Source of the DNA: Bacillota bacterium
Lineage (GTDB): Bacteria; Bacillota; Negativicutes; Sporomusales; Sporomusaceae
Assembly: GCA_023388195.1 (NCBI GenBank)
Contig: JAEWGR010000158.1
Coordinates: 1 to 60,063 of the forward strand
DNA: 60,063 bases
Reading direction: 5' to 3'
Shown here piece by piece: positions 17,174 through 25,450 of this stretch. The first letter of the stretch is position 1. Every line of letters begins with the position of its first letter. Under the pieces are notes generated by a model, which searched no databases, was not told where the DNA came from, and saw only the letters and a list, made by a program, of their open reading frames with translations. Made by a program: the position numbers and the translations under genes.

Positions 17174-17240
17174 GTAAGCAAGACTAACTAAGGCTTCTGC
17201 CGGCTCCTGCCGGACTTGGCACAAGCCAAGTCTTTTCTTT
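17174..17240 (+). repeat. Intergenic repeat, copy C (between minE and rodA)
   Basis: GTAAGCAAGACTAACTAAGG leads into GGCTTCTGCCGGC and CGGACTTGGCACAAGCCAAG followed by TCTTTTCTTT. The CAGGC part of the core is degraded, but the terminal hairpin is identical to copy B. It follows the minE terminator. Confidence 0.7.
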
Positions 17241-17253
17241 ATGTCCGCAATAC

Positions 17254-17282
17254 TGGACGCAGGCGGGAAATACTATTATAAT
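17254..17282 (+). promoter_or_regulatory. Promoter of rodA
   Basis: A perfect TATAAT at 17277-17282 has a TGGACG (4 of 6 to TTGACA) 17 bases upstream at 17254-17259. It lies between repeat copy C and the rodA start. Confidence 0.5.
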
Positions 17283-17317
17283 ATATAAGGACATTGTTAG
17301 AGAGAAGGATGGTCTGT

Positions 17318-18424
17318 ATGCTTAACCAGCGCTTGCTGCGGAACCTGGACTTTATACTTATTGGTGTTACAGCCCTCCTGGTCCTTATTAGTCTGGTTAT
17401 TATTGGCAGTGCTACTCATATTAACGGACCGAGTGAGGATCGCTATTGGTATGTTGAACGCCAGGGGCTGTTCGCTTTGGCGAATATTGTTATAATTTTT
17501 ATCATGCTCAATTTTGACTATAAGTCACTTGAGAAATTCGCCGGTTTTTTCTATATCTTTAATATGGTCATGCTGCTGGCGGTTATGTTTGTCGGCCAAT
17601 CCGCGCTGGGGGCGCAACGCTGGATTCAGATTGGCCCGATTAGTCTGCAGCCGTCAGAGTTCTCTAAACTGATTATGATTATTGCTCTGGCGCAGGTTTT
17701 GGACAAGCGTACAGGCAGGCTTAACAGCTTTAAAGAAATTATCCCGGTGTTTATTTTTGTCGGTATACCCTTTGTCCTGGTGTTAAAACAGCCGGATTTG
17801 GGAACCTCGCTGGTATTTTTGGCGATATTATTTGGCATGATTTTTGTGGCTGGTATCAGTACACGCCATTTGCTGTCAATTGTCGGTGCCGGCCTTGCGT
17901 TCCTGCCAATCTTCTGGCATTTTTTAAAAGATTATCAAAAAAAGCGTTTAACCGTATTTATTGATCCGAATGTTGACCCTCTGGGTTCGGGCTACCATAT
18001 CATTCAGTCCAAGATTGCCATTGGCTCAGGCATGTTGTTTGGTAAAGGCCTGTTTAATGGTACGCAGAGTCAGCTTAACTTCCTGCCGGAAAATCACACT
18101 GATTTTATCTTCGCAGTTATTGGCGAGGAACTGGGCTTTGTAGGCTCAACGCTGATTTTGCTGCTTTATTTAATTTTGCTTTATCGGGGGATAAAAATTG
18201 CAGGGGCCGCCCGTGATAATTTTGGTATGCTTGTGGCAACAGGCATTACCTCCATGCTCGCGTTCCATCTTCTGGTTAATGTGGGTATGACAGCAGGTAT
18301 TATGCCTGTTACCGGCATCCCACTGCCGCTTATGAGCTATGGTGTAAGCTCGTTGACTACTAATCTGGTCAGTATTGGCATATTGTTAAATATTCATATG
18401 CGAAGGCAAAAGATATTGTTTTGA
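17318..18424 (+). CDS. rodA: RodA-type SEDS peptidoglycan glycosyltransferase
   Basis: SEDS proteins polymerise lipid II glycan strands and pair with a class B PBP, here PBP2. The protein is about 368 residues with about ten membrane helices. It keeps the SEDS features GAQRWIQIGPISLQPSEFSKL near residue 95-115, KQPDLGTSLVFLAI near 155, and the C-terminal GIPLPLMSYGVSSLT near 338-352. I take ATG at 17318 after GAGAAGGA; the TTG at 17294 lacks a ribosome-binding site. A terminator follows within ten bases. Confidence 0.93.
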   Translation: MLNQRLLRNLDFILIGVTALLVLISLVIIGSATHINGPSEDRYWYVERQGLFALANIVIIFIMLNFDYKSLEKFAGFFYIFNMVMLLAVMFVGQSALGAQRWIQIGPISLQPSEFSKLIMIIALAQVLDKRTGRLNSFKEIIPVFIFVGIPFVLVLKQPDLGTSLVFLAILFGMIFVAGISTRHLLSIVGAGLAFLPIFWHFLKDYQKKRLTVFIDPNVDPLGSGYHIIQSKIAIGSGMLFGKGLFNGTQSQLNFLPENHTDFIFAVIGEELGFVGSTLILLLYLILLYRGIKIAGAARDNFGMLVATGITSMLAFHLLVNVGMTAGIMPVTGIPLPLMSYGVSSLTTNLVSIGILLNIHMRRQKILF

Positions 18425-18429
18425 CTGCA

Positions 18430-18454
18430 GCGAGCCAAGGGGCTCGCTTTTTTT
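18430..18454 (+). terminator. Terminator after rodA
   Basis: GCGAGCC (18430-18436) pairs with GGCTCGC (18441-18447) around a 4-nt loop, followed by seven T residues. Confidence 0.85.
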
Positions 18455-18549
18455 ATACTCTTTATTGTATTTGATGTAGTTATAAATCTGTAGTTTCTTC
18501 ATATATATTCCATAAGAATACTTTAGCCGGTGTTTATGGAGGGCTTGTT

Positions 18550-19308
18550 ATGACGATAAGGCTGTGGAACCGTTTGAAAAACCGCTGGCAACTTAGTATG
18601 CGGAACCGTAATAATGAAAAAAACTGGCAATCTTATTATGAAGAAACACCTGATTATACCTGGCTAAAAAAGACGGTTGCCGCCCTGGCTCTTTTCGCCA
18701 TGATTTATGGTGCCCATGTTTCGGATACCCGGATTGGACAGGAAGTCACAGGGGCTGTGCAGAAAATGCTGGCAACACAAACTGATTTTGTCTATTATTC
18801 GGTGAAAACAGTAGATTATATTAATTCATACTGGCCAAATGCCATCCGGCTTTCAGAAATTCCGGTGCTTAAGCAAGTACAGGCAACTGTTTCCCGGCCG
18901 GCTGACCCTTTACTGTATATGACTAAACCTGTGGAAGGCCAGGTGATGAGCGGGTATGGCTGGCAAACCAATTCGGAACTGCAGAAGGATATTTTACGGG
19001 AAGGCATTGATATTGCCGCTCCGGCCGGGAGCAGTGTGCGTGCTGCCGCTGCCGGCAGAGTCAAGATAGTTACCGATAGTACCCAGTATGGTAAGATTGT
19101 AATCATCGACCATGGGCAGGGGGTTGAGACCTTTTACGGACATGTAGCTGATGTTTTGGTGAAAGATGGCGATGCGGTCAGTCAGGGACAGGTTGTAGGG
19201 CGAGTTGGCAAAACCGGTGCAGCGGCGCCTGTACTATATTTTGAGCTGAGAGAAAACGGCAAAGCTATTGATCCTCTTTCCCGAATAAAAGGAGAAAATA
19301 GTAAATAA
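18550..19308 (+). CDS. spoIVFA: SpoIVFA-like protein with a degenerate LytM/M23 domain
   Basis: In B. subtilis SpoIVFA tethers and inhibits the intramembrane protease SpoIVFB during sporulation. This 252-residue protein has a basic cytoplasmic N-terminus, one helix (about 40-57), a linker and a C-terminal LytM-type fold (about 135-245). The metal ligands of active M23 peptidases are missing: REGIDIAAP lacks the usual His, and PVLYFELREN replaces the HxH. So it should be structural, as in SpoIVFA. It sits 12 bases upstream of the SpoIVFB-like gene, the classical pair. The ATG follows GGAGGGCTTGTT. Confidence 0.82.
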   Translation: MTIRLWNRLKNRWQLSMRNRNNEKNWQSYYEETPDYTWLKKTVAALALFAMIYGAHVSDTRIGQEVTGAVQKMLATQTDFVYYSVKTVDYINSYWPNAIRLSEIPVLKQVQATVSRPADPLLYMTKPVEGQVMSGYGWQTNSELQKDILREGIDIAAPAGSSVRAAAAGRVKIVTDSTQYGKIVIIDHGQGVETFYGHVADVLVKDGDAVSQGQVVGRVGKTGAAAPVLYFELRENGKAIDPLSRIKGENSK

Positions 19309-19320
19309 AGGATGTGAAAT

Positions 19321-20202
19321 ATGCGGGCCGGTAAAGTGGCAGGGGTTGAGATTATTTTTAACAATTGGTTTTTGGCAGTGCTTGCTTTGTTTGCTGCTGC
19401 CGGTCTTGGTGGCAAGATATTACTGGTATTTAGTGCGGTAGTACTGCACGAACTTGCCCATATGCTAATGGCCGGTGGTTTAGGGTACAAGGTTAAACAG
19501 GTTGAATTGCTGCCGTTTGGCGCAACGGCACGGGTTGAACGCCTTGCTGATGCCGGTGCGGCCAGTGAAATAATGATTGCAGCCGCCGGACCGATGGCAA
19601 GCCTGGTTCTGGCGGCTTTATGTTATGCCCGGTTGAATGAAGCCGGTGTCTGGCAGGAAGTAGTACGTTTTTATGGTGAAGTGAATCTTACCCTGGCTCT
19701 TTTTAATCTACTGCCGGCTTTGCCGCTGGACGGGGGCAGGATCTTACGGGCCCTGTTGTCCCGGCGTCGTGATTATCGTGAGTCTACAGCCATTGTAGTT
19801 ACTATCAGTCATATAATTGGCTGTTTGTTGGTACTATTGGCCGGGGCCGAATATTGGCTTCACGGTATTCTCAATTTGACAATGTTAATAGCCGCAGGGT
19901 TTCTCTTTGTCACTGCCCGGGCCGAAAATAACCTGGCCGGGTTGCGGGGAATGCGAATTTTAGCAGGTAAAAAGGCGGAGCTGTCAAGCCGTGGCGTTAT
20001 GCCTACCAGCCACCTTACGGCGATGGAGAATACTGCCGTTAGTGACATTATCCGGCTGTTAGGACCAGAGCAGTATTATGTGATCCATATTGTTGACCGT
20101 GATTTCCATTTAAGCGGTGCGCTTACCGAGACTGAGGTGTGGGAACAGCTGCTGGAGCGGGGAATTAAGGGAAAAGTAAATGATTTTATAAATAAAGCTT
20201 GA
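19321..20202 (+). CDS. spoIVFB: SpoIVFB-like site-2 (M50) intramembrane metalloprotease
   Basis: SpoIVFB cleaves pro-sigma-K in the mother cell in Bacillus. The 293-residue protein has the zinc motif HELAH (near residue 44), the second motif LPALPLDGGRIL (near 132-143, equivalent to NPDG), about six helices, and a soluble C-terminal part (about 225-290) resembling a CBS domain, which is typical of SpoIVFB. Context (after the SpoIVFA-like gene, before rplU/obg) matches the Bacillus order. Whether its substrate here is pro-sigma-K is inference. Confidence 0.88.
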   Translation: MRAGKVAGVEIIFNNWFLAVLALFAAAGLGGKILLVFSAVVLHELAHMLMAGGLGYKVKQVELLPFGATARVERLADAGAASEIMIAAAGPMASLVLAALCYARLNEAGVWQEVVRFYGEVNLTLALFNLLPALPLDGGRILRALLSRRRDYRESTAIVVTISHIIGCLLVLLAGAEYWLHGILNLTMLIAAGFLFVTARAENNLAGLRGMRILAGKKAELSSRGVMPTSHLTAMENTAVSDIIRLLGPEQYYVIHIVDRDFHLSGALTETEVWEQLLERGIKGKVNDFINKA

Positions 20203-20258
20203 TATTTCCACTGGAAAAATACATAATATTTTTTATAGCTATTTATTTGGAGGTACAT

Positions 20259-22118
20259 ATGCATCCCTTAGAACCTGTCAGCCCTGCTATTTTGAGCAAG
20301 GTAATGAAACCAGCCCGTTATACGGGTCATGAATGGAACAGTGTGGTTAAAGACTTCAACCCGTCTATGGTAAACTTTGTTCTGGCCATGCCCGACATAT
20401 ATGAAGTTGGCATGTCTAATCTGGGGCTAAAAATATTATATCAGATTCTTAATCAACGCTCTGACACGTTCGCCGAACGTACCTACGCTCCCTGGGTTGA
20501 CCTGGAAAGTGAAATGAGAAATACCGATATTCAATTATATACACTGGAAACAAAGCGGCCTGTGGCCGAGTGTGATATTATCGGTTTTTCTTTACAGTAT
20601 GAATTAAGCTACAGCAATGTGCTTAATATGCTTGATTTAGCCGGTATTCCCCTGTTGGCAGCTGAACGTGATGCAACGCAGCCTTTGGTGGCCTGTGGCG
20701 GGCCCTGCGCTTTTAATGCAGAGCCTATGGCTGATTTTGTGGACTTTTTCATTCTGGGTGAGGCGGAAGAGGTCATCAGTGAGGTTGCGGCGGCTATAGC
20801 GGCATGGAAATTATCTGGAAAAACAGAGGGGAAGGCAGGTATTTTGCGACAGCTTGCCGAACTACAGGGTGTTTATGTACCGGGTTTTTATGAAGCAGAA
20901 TATAATACCCAGGGCCGGTGGGCCGGTATTTGCTCAGATATCCCTGAAGCCAAGCATATTATCAGCAAACGTGTAATCCATGACCTTGATCAGGTCATGT
21001 TTGCGACAAAACCGATTGTTCCCTTTATTGAAATCGTCCATGACCGCATCATGCTTGAATTATTCCGGGGTTGTACCCGCGGTTGCCGTTTTTGTCAGGC
21101 CGGTGTACTCTACCGGCCTGTACGGGAGCGTAACATAGAAACACTGCTAAACTACGTCCAGGAGCTTATCGATAACACCGGTTATAATGAGATATCCCTA
21201 GTATCATTAAGTTCAGCCGATTATTCGTGTTTGAGCCCTTTGATCAACCGTCTTACCACCCGTTTTAAGCCGCAGGGGGTAAGTGTGTCGCTGCCGTCTC
21301 TCCGGATTGACAGCTTCTCTATTGATTTGGCCAATCAGGTACAGCAGGTGAGGAAAAGCGGTTTGACTTTTGCCCCTGAGGCCGGAACGCAGCGGCTGCG
21401 GGATGTAATTAATAAAGGGGTAACTGAGGCCGATCTTACTGAGGCGGTAAGTGCTGCATTCAGAGCCGGCTGGTCGACCATTAAACTATATTTTATGATT
21501 GGTCTGCCGAGCGAAACCGATGAGGATATAGCTGGGATTGCCGCCCTGGCCCAGCAGGTTGCTGATCTTTATAAGCAGATAAAAGGCCGCAGGGGCGCAA
21601 AAGTCACTGTCAGTGTATCCTCGTTTGTGCCTAAGCCGCACACTGCTTTTCAGTGGTTTGGCCAGGATTCTGTTGAAGAAATTGAGCGCAAACAAAGGCT
21701 GTTGCGGTCTCTCATTAAAGACCGCAGTATCTCGCTGAGCTGGCATGATGCCCGCACCAGTTTCCTGGAAGGTGTGTTTTCCCGTGGTGACCGCCGGCTG
21801 GGCAAGGTCCTCCTCCGGGCCTGGCAGAATGGCGTAAAGTTTGACGGTTGGTCCGAACATTTTAAATATAAAGTATGGATGGACGCCTTTGCCGCTGAGA
21901 ATATTGATCCGGCAGCCTATGCCAGCCGCGACCGGGATATCGATGAGGCGTTGCCCTGGGAGCATCTCTCATCGGGAGTGGACAAGTCTTTTCTGGTACG
22001 GGAATGGCAGGCTGCGCAGCAGGCTGCTTTTACACCTGACTGCCGTCATAAAGAATGCGGTGCCTGTGGCGTTTGTCAGAATCTTGATGTTAAAGTAGTT
22101 GATTGGGGGCAGGCATAA
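20259..22118 (+). CDS. Radical SAM protein, TIGR03960 type (B12-binding-like)
   Basis: This 619-residue protein has an N-terminal cobalamin-binding-like region (MPDIYEVGMSNLGLKIL near 44-60), a radical SAM domain with CxxxCxxC in RGCTRGCRFCQAG (near 270-282), and a C-terminal cysteine cluster (CRHKECGACGVC, near 597-608). The reaction of this family is unknown; it is widely co-conserved with the downstream TIGR03936 partner and RNase G. The ATG at 20259 follows TTGGAGGT; the upstream ATG at 20199 has no ribosome-binding site. Its stop overlaps the next start by one base. Confidence 0.85.
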   Translation: MHPLEPVSPAILSKVMKPARYTGHEWNSVVKDFNPSMVNFVLAMPDIYEVGMSNLGLKILYQILNQRSDTFAERTYAPWVDLESEMRNTDIQLYTLETKRPVAECDIIGFSLQYELSYSNVLNMLDLAGIPLLAAERDATQPLVACGGPCAFNAEPMADFVDFFILGEAEEVISEVAAAIAAWKLSGKTEGKAGILRQLAELQGVYVPGFYEAEYNTQGRWAGICSDIPEAKHIISKRVIHDLDQVMFATKPIVPFIEIVHDRIMLELFRGCTRGCRFCQAGVLYRPVRERNIETLLNYVQELIDNTGYNEISLVSLSSADYSCLSPLINRLTTRFKPQGVSVSLPSLRIDSFSIDLANQVQQVRKSGLTFAPEAGTQRLRDVINKGVTEADLTEAVSAAFRAGWSTIKLYFMIGLPSETDEDIAGIAALAQQVADLYKQIKGRRGAKVTVSVSSFVPKPHTAFQWFGQDSVEEIERKQRLLRSLIKDRSISLSWHDARTSFLEGVFSRGDRRLGKVLLRAWQNGVKFDGWSEHFKYKVWMDAFAAENIDPAAYASRDRDIDEALPWEHLSSGVDKSFLVREWQAAQQAAFTPDCRHKECGACGVCQNLDVKVVDWGQA

Positions 22119-22825
22119 TGGCAAAATTGCGGTTGAAAATAACTAAAGGCAACGAAATACGCTATGTGTCCCACCTTGATTTTGCCGGTACGATCGAACG
22201 GGTTGTCCGTCGGGCCGGACTGCCTGCCGCTTACTCGGAAGGCTTCAACCCGCACATGAAAATGGCCTTCGCATCAGCGCTGGCCGTGGGGGTGACAAGT
22301 GAGGCCGAATATCTTGACCTTGAATTGACAGAAGCACCGGATATTGCCGGTATCGAAGCCCGGCTTAAATCGCAAATGCCGGCAGGGATCGAACTTAAAG
22401 CTGCCAGGTTTATGCATACCCCCAGCCCGGCACTCATGGCCGTCGTTAATCTGGCCACCTATGATATTATCGTGCCTTTACTGCCAGGGGCTGGAATGGC
22501 TGCGGCGACGACAAGCCTCAGCCGCTTTAACAGTGAGGTAGAAGTGATATATATCAAAGAATCACCCAAGGGCCGCCGAGAGATTGATATTACAGAATTT
22601 ATTGCAGCACCGGTTACTGCCCAAATTGCCCCTGATAATTCATCTTTATTAAGAATAAGCCTGTCAATAAGAATTACCCCCACTGGCAGCGTCAAGCCGG
22701 CTGAGGTACTGGCCGTGCTAACAGACCGTTACGGTCTGCCTGTTGATGGTGGCAATGCGCTTATTCACCGCACCGGGTTGCTTGTCTGTGACGGCCGGGA
22801 GCAGAGATCACCGCTTGAACTATAA
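22118..22825 (+). CDS. TIGR03936 family radical-SAM-associated protein (DUF2344)
   Basis: This 235-residue protein has the family start RLKITKGNEIRYVSHLDFAG and SEGFNPHMKMAFASALAVG (near 42-60). It is translationally coupled (TAATG) to the radical SAM gene and in some bacteria is fused to it, so the two probably form one enzyme system. The substrate is unknown, possibly a tRNA or protein modification given its place before RNase G and ribosomal protein genes (inference). Confidence 0.85.
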   Translation: MAKLRLKITKGNEIRYVSHLDFAGTIERVVRRAGLPAAYSEGFNPHMKMAFASALAVGVTSEAEYLDLELTEAPDIAGIEARLKSQMPAGIELKAARFMHTPSPALMAVVNLATYDIIVPLLPGAGMAAATTSLSRFNSEVEVIYIKESPKGRREIDITEFIAAPVTAQIAPDNSSLLRISLSIRITPTGSVKPAEVLAVLTDRYGLPVDGGNALIHRTGLLVCDGREQRSPLEL

Positions 22826-22845
22826 TTAAGCTAAAGGAAACAAGT

Positions 22846-24288
22846 ATGAAAAAAAGTATTATTGCCAATGTTATGCCGGAAGAAACCCGGGTTGCGGTGC
22901 TGGAAGACAGCCAGCTGATGGAAATATCGGTAGAACGCAGCGATAGCGGACATCTGGTCGGTAACATTTATAAAGGTAAGGTTAAAAATGTTTTGCCAGG
23001 CATGCAGGCTGCCTTTGTTGATATCGGCCGTGATAAAAACGCATTTTTATATATGGGTGATGCCGGCCGCCAGGCTGCCTGCCGGCATTTAACGGTTGGC
23101 CAGGATATCCTGGTACAGATCGCCAAAGATGCAATGGGTGACAAAGGACCCCGGGCCACCATCAGCCTGACCTTGCCGGGACGATATATCGTACTTATGC
23201 CGACTGTTGATTATATTGGCATTTCACGGCGCATCGAAGAGGAAACTGAACGGGAAAGATTGCGGCAGCTGGCTGAAAAAATTCGCCCGGCCGGAATGGG
23301 GGTCATTGTCAGGACGGTGGCTGCCGGCAAAAGTCAGGAAGAACTGATCAACGATATGGCTTATCTGACAAATATGTGGTCAAGCCTTAGCGCCCGGGCT
23401 AAACGCATTCATGCCCCTGCGCTCATTTACCGGGATGCTGACCTTGTTGTGCGGATTGTCCGCGATTATCTTACCAGTGATGTTACGGAGTTTATCATCG
23501 ACAGCCAGGAAGCCTATGCCCGGGTTGTTGATTTATTGAACTATACATCACCTGAGCTTGCCGGTTGTGTCAGGCTGTACGAACAGCAAGCCAGCGGCCC
23601 GGACAATGACCTGTTTAGCCGTTTTAATATTGATGCTAAGCTGGAAAGCCTGCGTAACCGGCGGGTAGAGCTGGCCTGCGGCGGCTATCTCGTTATTGAT
23701 AATACGGAAGCACTGACAGTTATTGATGTTAATACCGGCAAGTTTATCGGTAACATTAATTTGTCGGAAACCGTATTCCAGACAAATATGGAGGCGGCGG
23801 CTGAGATTGCGAGGCAACTCAGGCTAAGAGACATCGGTGGTATTATTATCATTGACTTTATTGATATGGCCAAAGCCGAGCAGCGTGCAGCCGTATTAGC
23901 GGCGCTGGAACTTGAACTCAAAAAGGACCGTACGAAATCAAATGTATTAGGAATAACCAGCCTGGGGCTGGTAGAAATGACCCGGAAAAAGGCCAGGCAA
24001 AATATTAATGGTATGCTTTATGACCAGTGTCCGTGCTGTTTGGGAAGAGGCCGCATAAAGTCACCGGCGACTGTTGTTATCGATATCAAACGGGAACTGA
24101 GAAAACTGAACAAACGCCCCCGTACGGGCGGACGGCTGCTCATTCAGGTTCATCCCCAGGTAGCTGATTTTTTAAACAGGCAGGGGGAACTTAAAAGGCT
24201 GGAGCAGGAAACTGCCAGAAGCCTGGCTGTCGAAGCCAGTCAAACTATAAATCCGGAGATGTTTTCTTTGCTTTGGAAACCGGATTGA
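22846..24288 (+). CDS. rng: Ribonuclease G/E family endoribonuclease
   Basis: RNase E/G enzymes make single-strand cuts in rRNA precursors and mRNA. The 480-residue RNase G-length protein has an S1 domain (about 38-120, GNIYKGKVKNVLPGMQAAFVD), the DNase I-like catalytic motifs VIDVNTG (near 295) and IIIIDFIDM (near 330, the two metal-binding aspartates), and the zinc-link CPCCLGRGRI (near 398). Its stop codon overlaps the -35 element of the L21 promoter. Confidence 0.94.
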   Translation: MKKSIIANVMPEETRVAVLEDSQLMEISVERSDSGHLVGNIYKGKVKNVLPGMQAAFVDIGRDKNAFLYMGDAGRQAACRHLTVGQDILVQIAKDAMGDKGPRATISLTLPGRYIVLMPTVDYIGISRRIEEETERERLRQLAEKIRPAGMGVIVRTVAAGKSQEELINDMAYLTNMWSSLSARAKRIHAPALIYRDADLVVRIVRDYLTSDVTEFIIDSQEAYARVVDLLNYTSPELAGCVRLYEQQASGPDNDLFSRFNIDAKLESLRNRRVELACGGYLVIDNTEALTVIDVNTGKFIGNINLSETVFQTNMEAAAEIARQLRLRDIGGIIIIDFIDMAKAEQRAAVLAALELELKKDRTKSNVLGITSLGLVEMTRKKARQNINGMLYDQCPCCLGRGRIKSPATVVIDIKRELRKLNKRPRTGGRLLIQVHPQVADFLNRQGELKRLEQETARSLAVEASQTINPEMFSLLWKPD

Positions 24289-24313
24289 CAAACTATTACC
24301 ATTATGGTAAAAT
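24285..24313 (+). promoter_or_regulatory. rplU: Promoter of the rplU operon
   Basis: TTGACA (24285-24290), a 17-base spacer and TAAAAT (24308-24313) form a near-consensus sigma-A promoter. The -35 overlaps the rng stop codon. Confidence 0.8.
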
Positions 24314-24319
24314 TTCATG

Positions 24320-24418
24320 ATGTAGGCATTAAGTCTACTATAACCGCGCGGAGAGGTCTTAAAAAACAAACTGTGTTTGTTACCGTATTCGGCGAGTCCT
24401 ATGCAGGGGAGGTGCAAT
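24320..24418 (+). ncRNA. L21 ribosomal protein leader
   Basis: The roughly 100-base leader of rplU contains GCGCGGAGAGGTCTT, an A/T-rich middle with complementary AACAAACTGTGTTTGTT, and CGAGTCCTATGCAGGGGAGGTGC just before the start. These fit my recollection of the Firmicute L21 leader motif, thought to let ribosomal protein regulate its own operon. A covariance-model search would settle it. Confidence 0.6.
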
Positions 24419-24421
24419 ATT

Positions 24422-24733
24422 ATGTACGCTATTATTGAAACAGGCGGTAAACAATATCGTGTTACTGAAGGCGATATTCTTACCATTGAAAAAATCGAAG
24501 TGGCTGAAGGCCAGACTTTTGATTTTGACCGTGTTCTGACTGTAGTTAAAGACGGCGAGGTTGTTGTCGGCAAGCCGCTGGTAAGCGATGCTAAGGTTAC
24601 TGCTGAAGTAGTATCTCATGGCAAAGGTAAGAAGATTTTAGTTTTTAAATACAAAGCGAAATCCAATTATCGTCGCCGTCAGGGTCATCGTCAACCTTTT
24701 ACAAAAGTCCGTATTGACAAGATTTTTGCTTAA
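24422..24733 (+). CDS. rplU: Large ribosomal subunit protein L21
   Basis: This 103-residue 50S protein is complete, with the diagnostic start MYAIIETGGKQYRV and the C-terminal RRRQGHRQPFTKVRI. The ATG at 24422 follows GGGGAGGTGC. A longer in-frame start at 24377 would lie inside the leader RNA and is rejected. It is the first gene of the L21-Prp-L27 operon. Confidence 0.98.
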   Translation: MYAIIETGGKQYRVTEGDILTIEKIEVAEGQTFDFDRVLTVVKDGEVVVGKPLVSDAKVTAEVVSHGKGKKILVFKYKAKSNYRRRQGHRQPFTKVRIDKIFA

Positions 24734-24742
24734 GGTCGAAGC

Positions 24743-25063
24743 ATGATTACGGTTACATTAATTCGTGATAACAATCAGGCAATCACCGGGTTCATGGTAA
24801 ACGGACATGCGCACGCCGCACCACATGGTCAGGACATTGTTTGTGCAGGTGTTTCTGCTCTTACCCAGTCGGCCATCATGGGCATTGAACGCCACTTGCG
24901 GCGGGAAATTGATCTGGTGCAGGATCGCAGCGGGCTCACGGTTGCACTTAGCAGCCAGCCTGACAGTCTAACGACGGCCGTTTTTGAAACCATGCTCCTT
25001 GGGTTAAATGAAATTGCCAAACTATATCCTAAGAGTGTTCGGATTATTGAGCACAGGAGGTGA
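24743..25063 (+). CDS. prp: Ribosomal-processing cysteine protease Prp
   Basis: Prp (YsxB) removes the N-terminal extension of ribosomal protein L27 in Firmicutes. The 106-residue protein has the catalytic His in GHAH (near residue 21-24) and the catalytic Cys in GQDIVCAGVSAL (near 29-40). It lies between rplU and rpmA, as in Bacillus and Staphylococcus. The next gene encodes an L27 with exactly such an extension, so enzyme and substrate are both present. Confidence 0.95.
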   Translation: MITVTLIRDNNQAITGFMVNGHAHAAPHGQDIVCAGVSALTQSAIMGIERHLRREIDLVQDRSGLTVALSSQPDSLTTAVFETMLLGLNEIAKLYPKSVRIIEHRR

Positions 25064-25070
25064 AAGCAAC

Positions 25071-25379
25071 ATGGAAAAATTTAAACTGAATTCTTTTGAC
25101 TTACAGTTATTTGCACATAAAAAGGGCGTGGGCAGCACCCGTAACGGCCGTGACAGTGAAGCTAAACGCCTTGGCGTTAAACGTCACGCCGGTGAAGTAG
25201 TTACTGCAGGCAGTATTTTAGTACGCCAACGCGGTACCCATTTCCATCCAGGTAACAATGTCGGCATCGGCAAAGACGATACCTTATTTGCCAAAGTTCC
25301 CGGTAAAGTCGCTTTCGAGCGCAAAGGTCGCTATGACCGGCAAGTAAGTGTGTATCCTGCAGCTGAAGAAGCTATCTAG
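25071..25379 (+). CDS. rpmA: Large ribosomal subunit protein L27 with cleavable N-terminal extension
   Basis: L27 reaches into the peptidyl transferase centre with its N-terminus. The 102-residue precursor begins MEKFKLNSFDLQLF, then AHKKGVGSTRNGRDS. The LQLFAHKKG junction is the Prp cleavage site known in Firmicutes, so mature L27 should start at Ala-15. The ATG at 25071 follows AGGAGGTGAAAGCAAC. A terminator closes the operon. Confidence 0.97.
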   Translation: MEKFKLNSFDLQLFAHKKGVGSTRNGRDSEAKRLGVKRHAGEVVTAGSILVRQRGTHFHPGNNVGIGKDDTLFAKVPGKVAFERKGRYDRQVSVYPAAEEAI

Positions 25380-25387
25380 TTGAAATG

Positions 25388-25416
25388 CCTGCGGCCCACA
25401 AAGCCGCAGGTTTTTT
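25388..25416 (+). terminator. Terminator after rpmA
   Basis: CCTGCGGC (25388-25395) pairs with GCCGCAGG (25403-25410) and is followed by six T residues. Confidence 0.9.
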
Positions 25417-25450
25417 ACATAATAGAAAAGTATACGGTTTCTGATCATAT

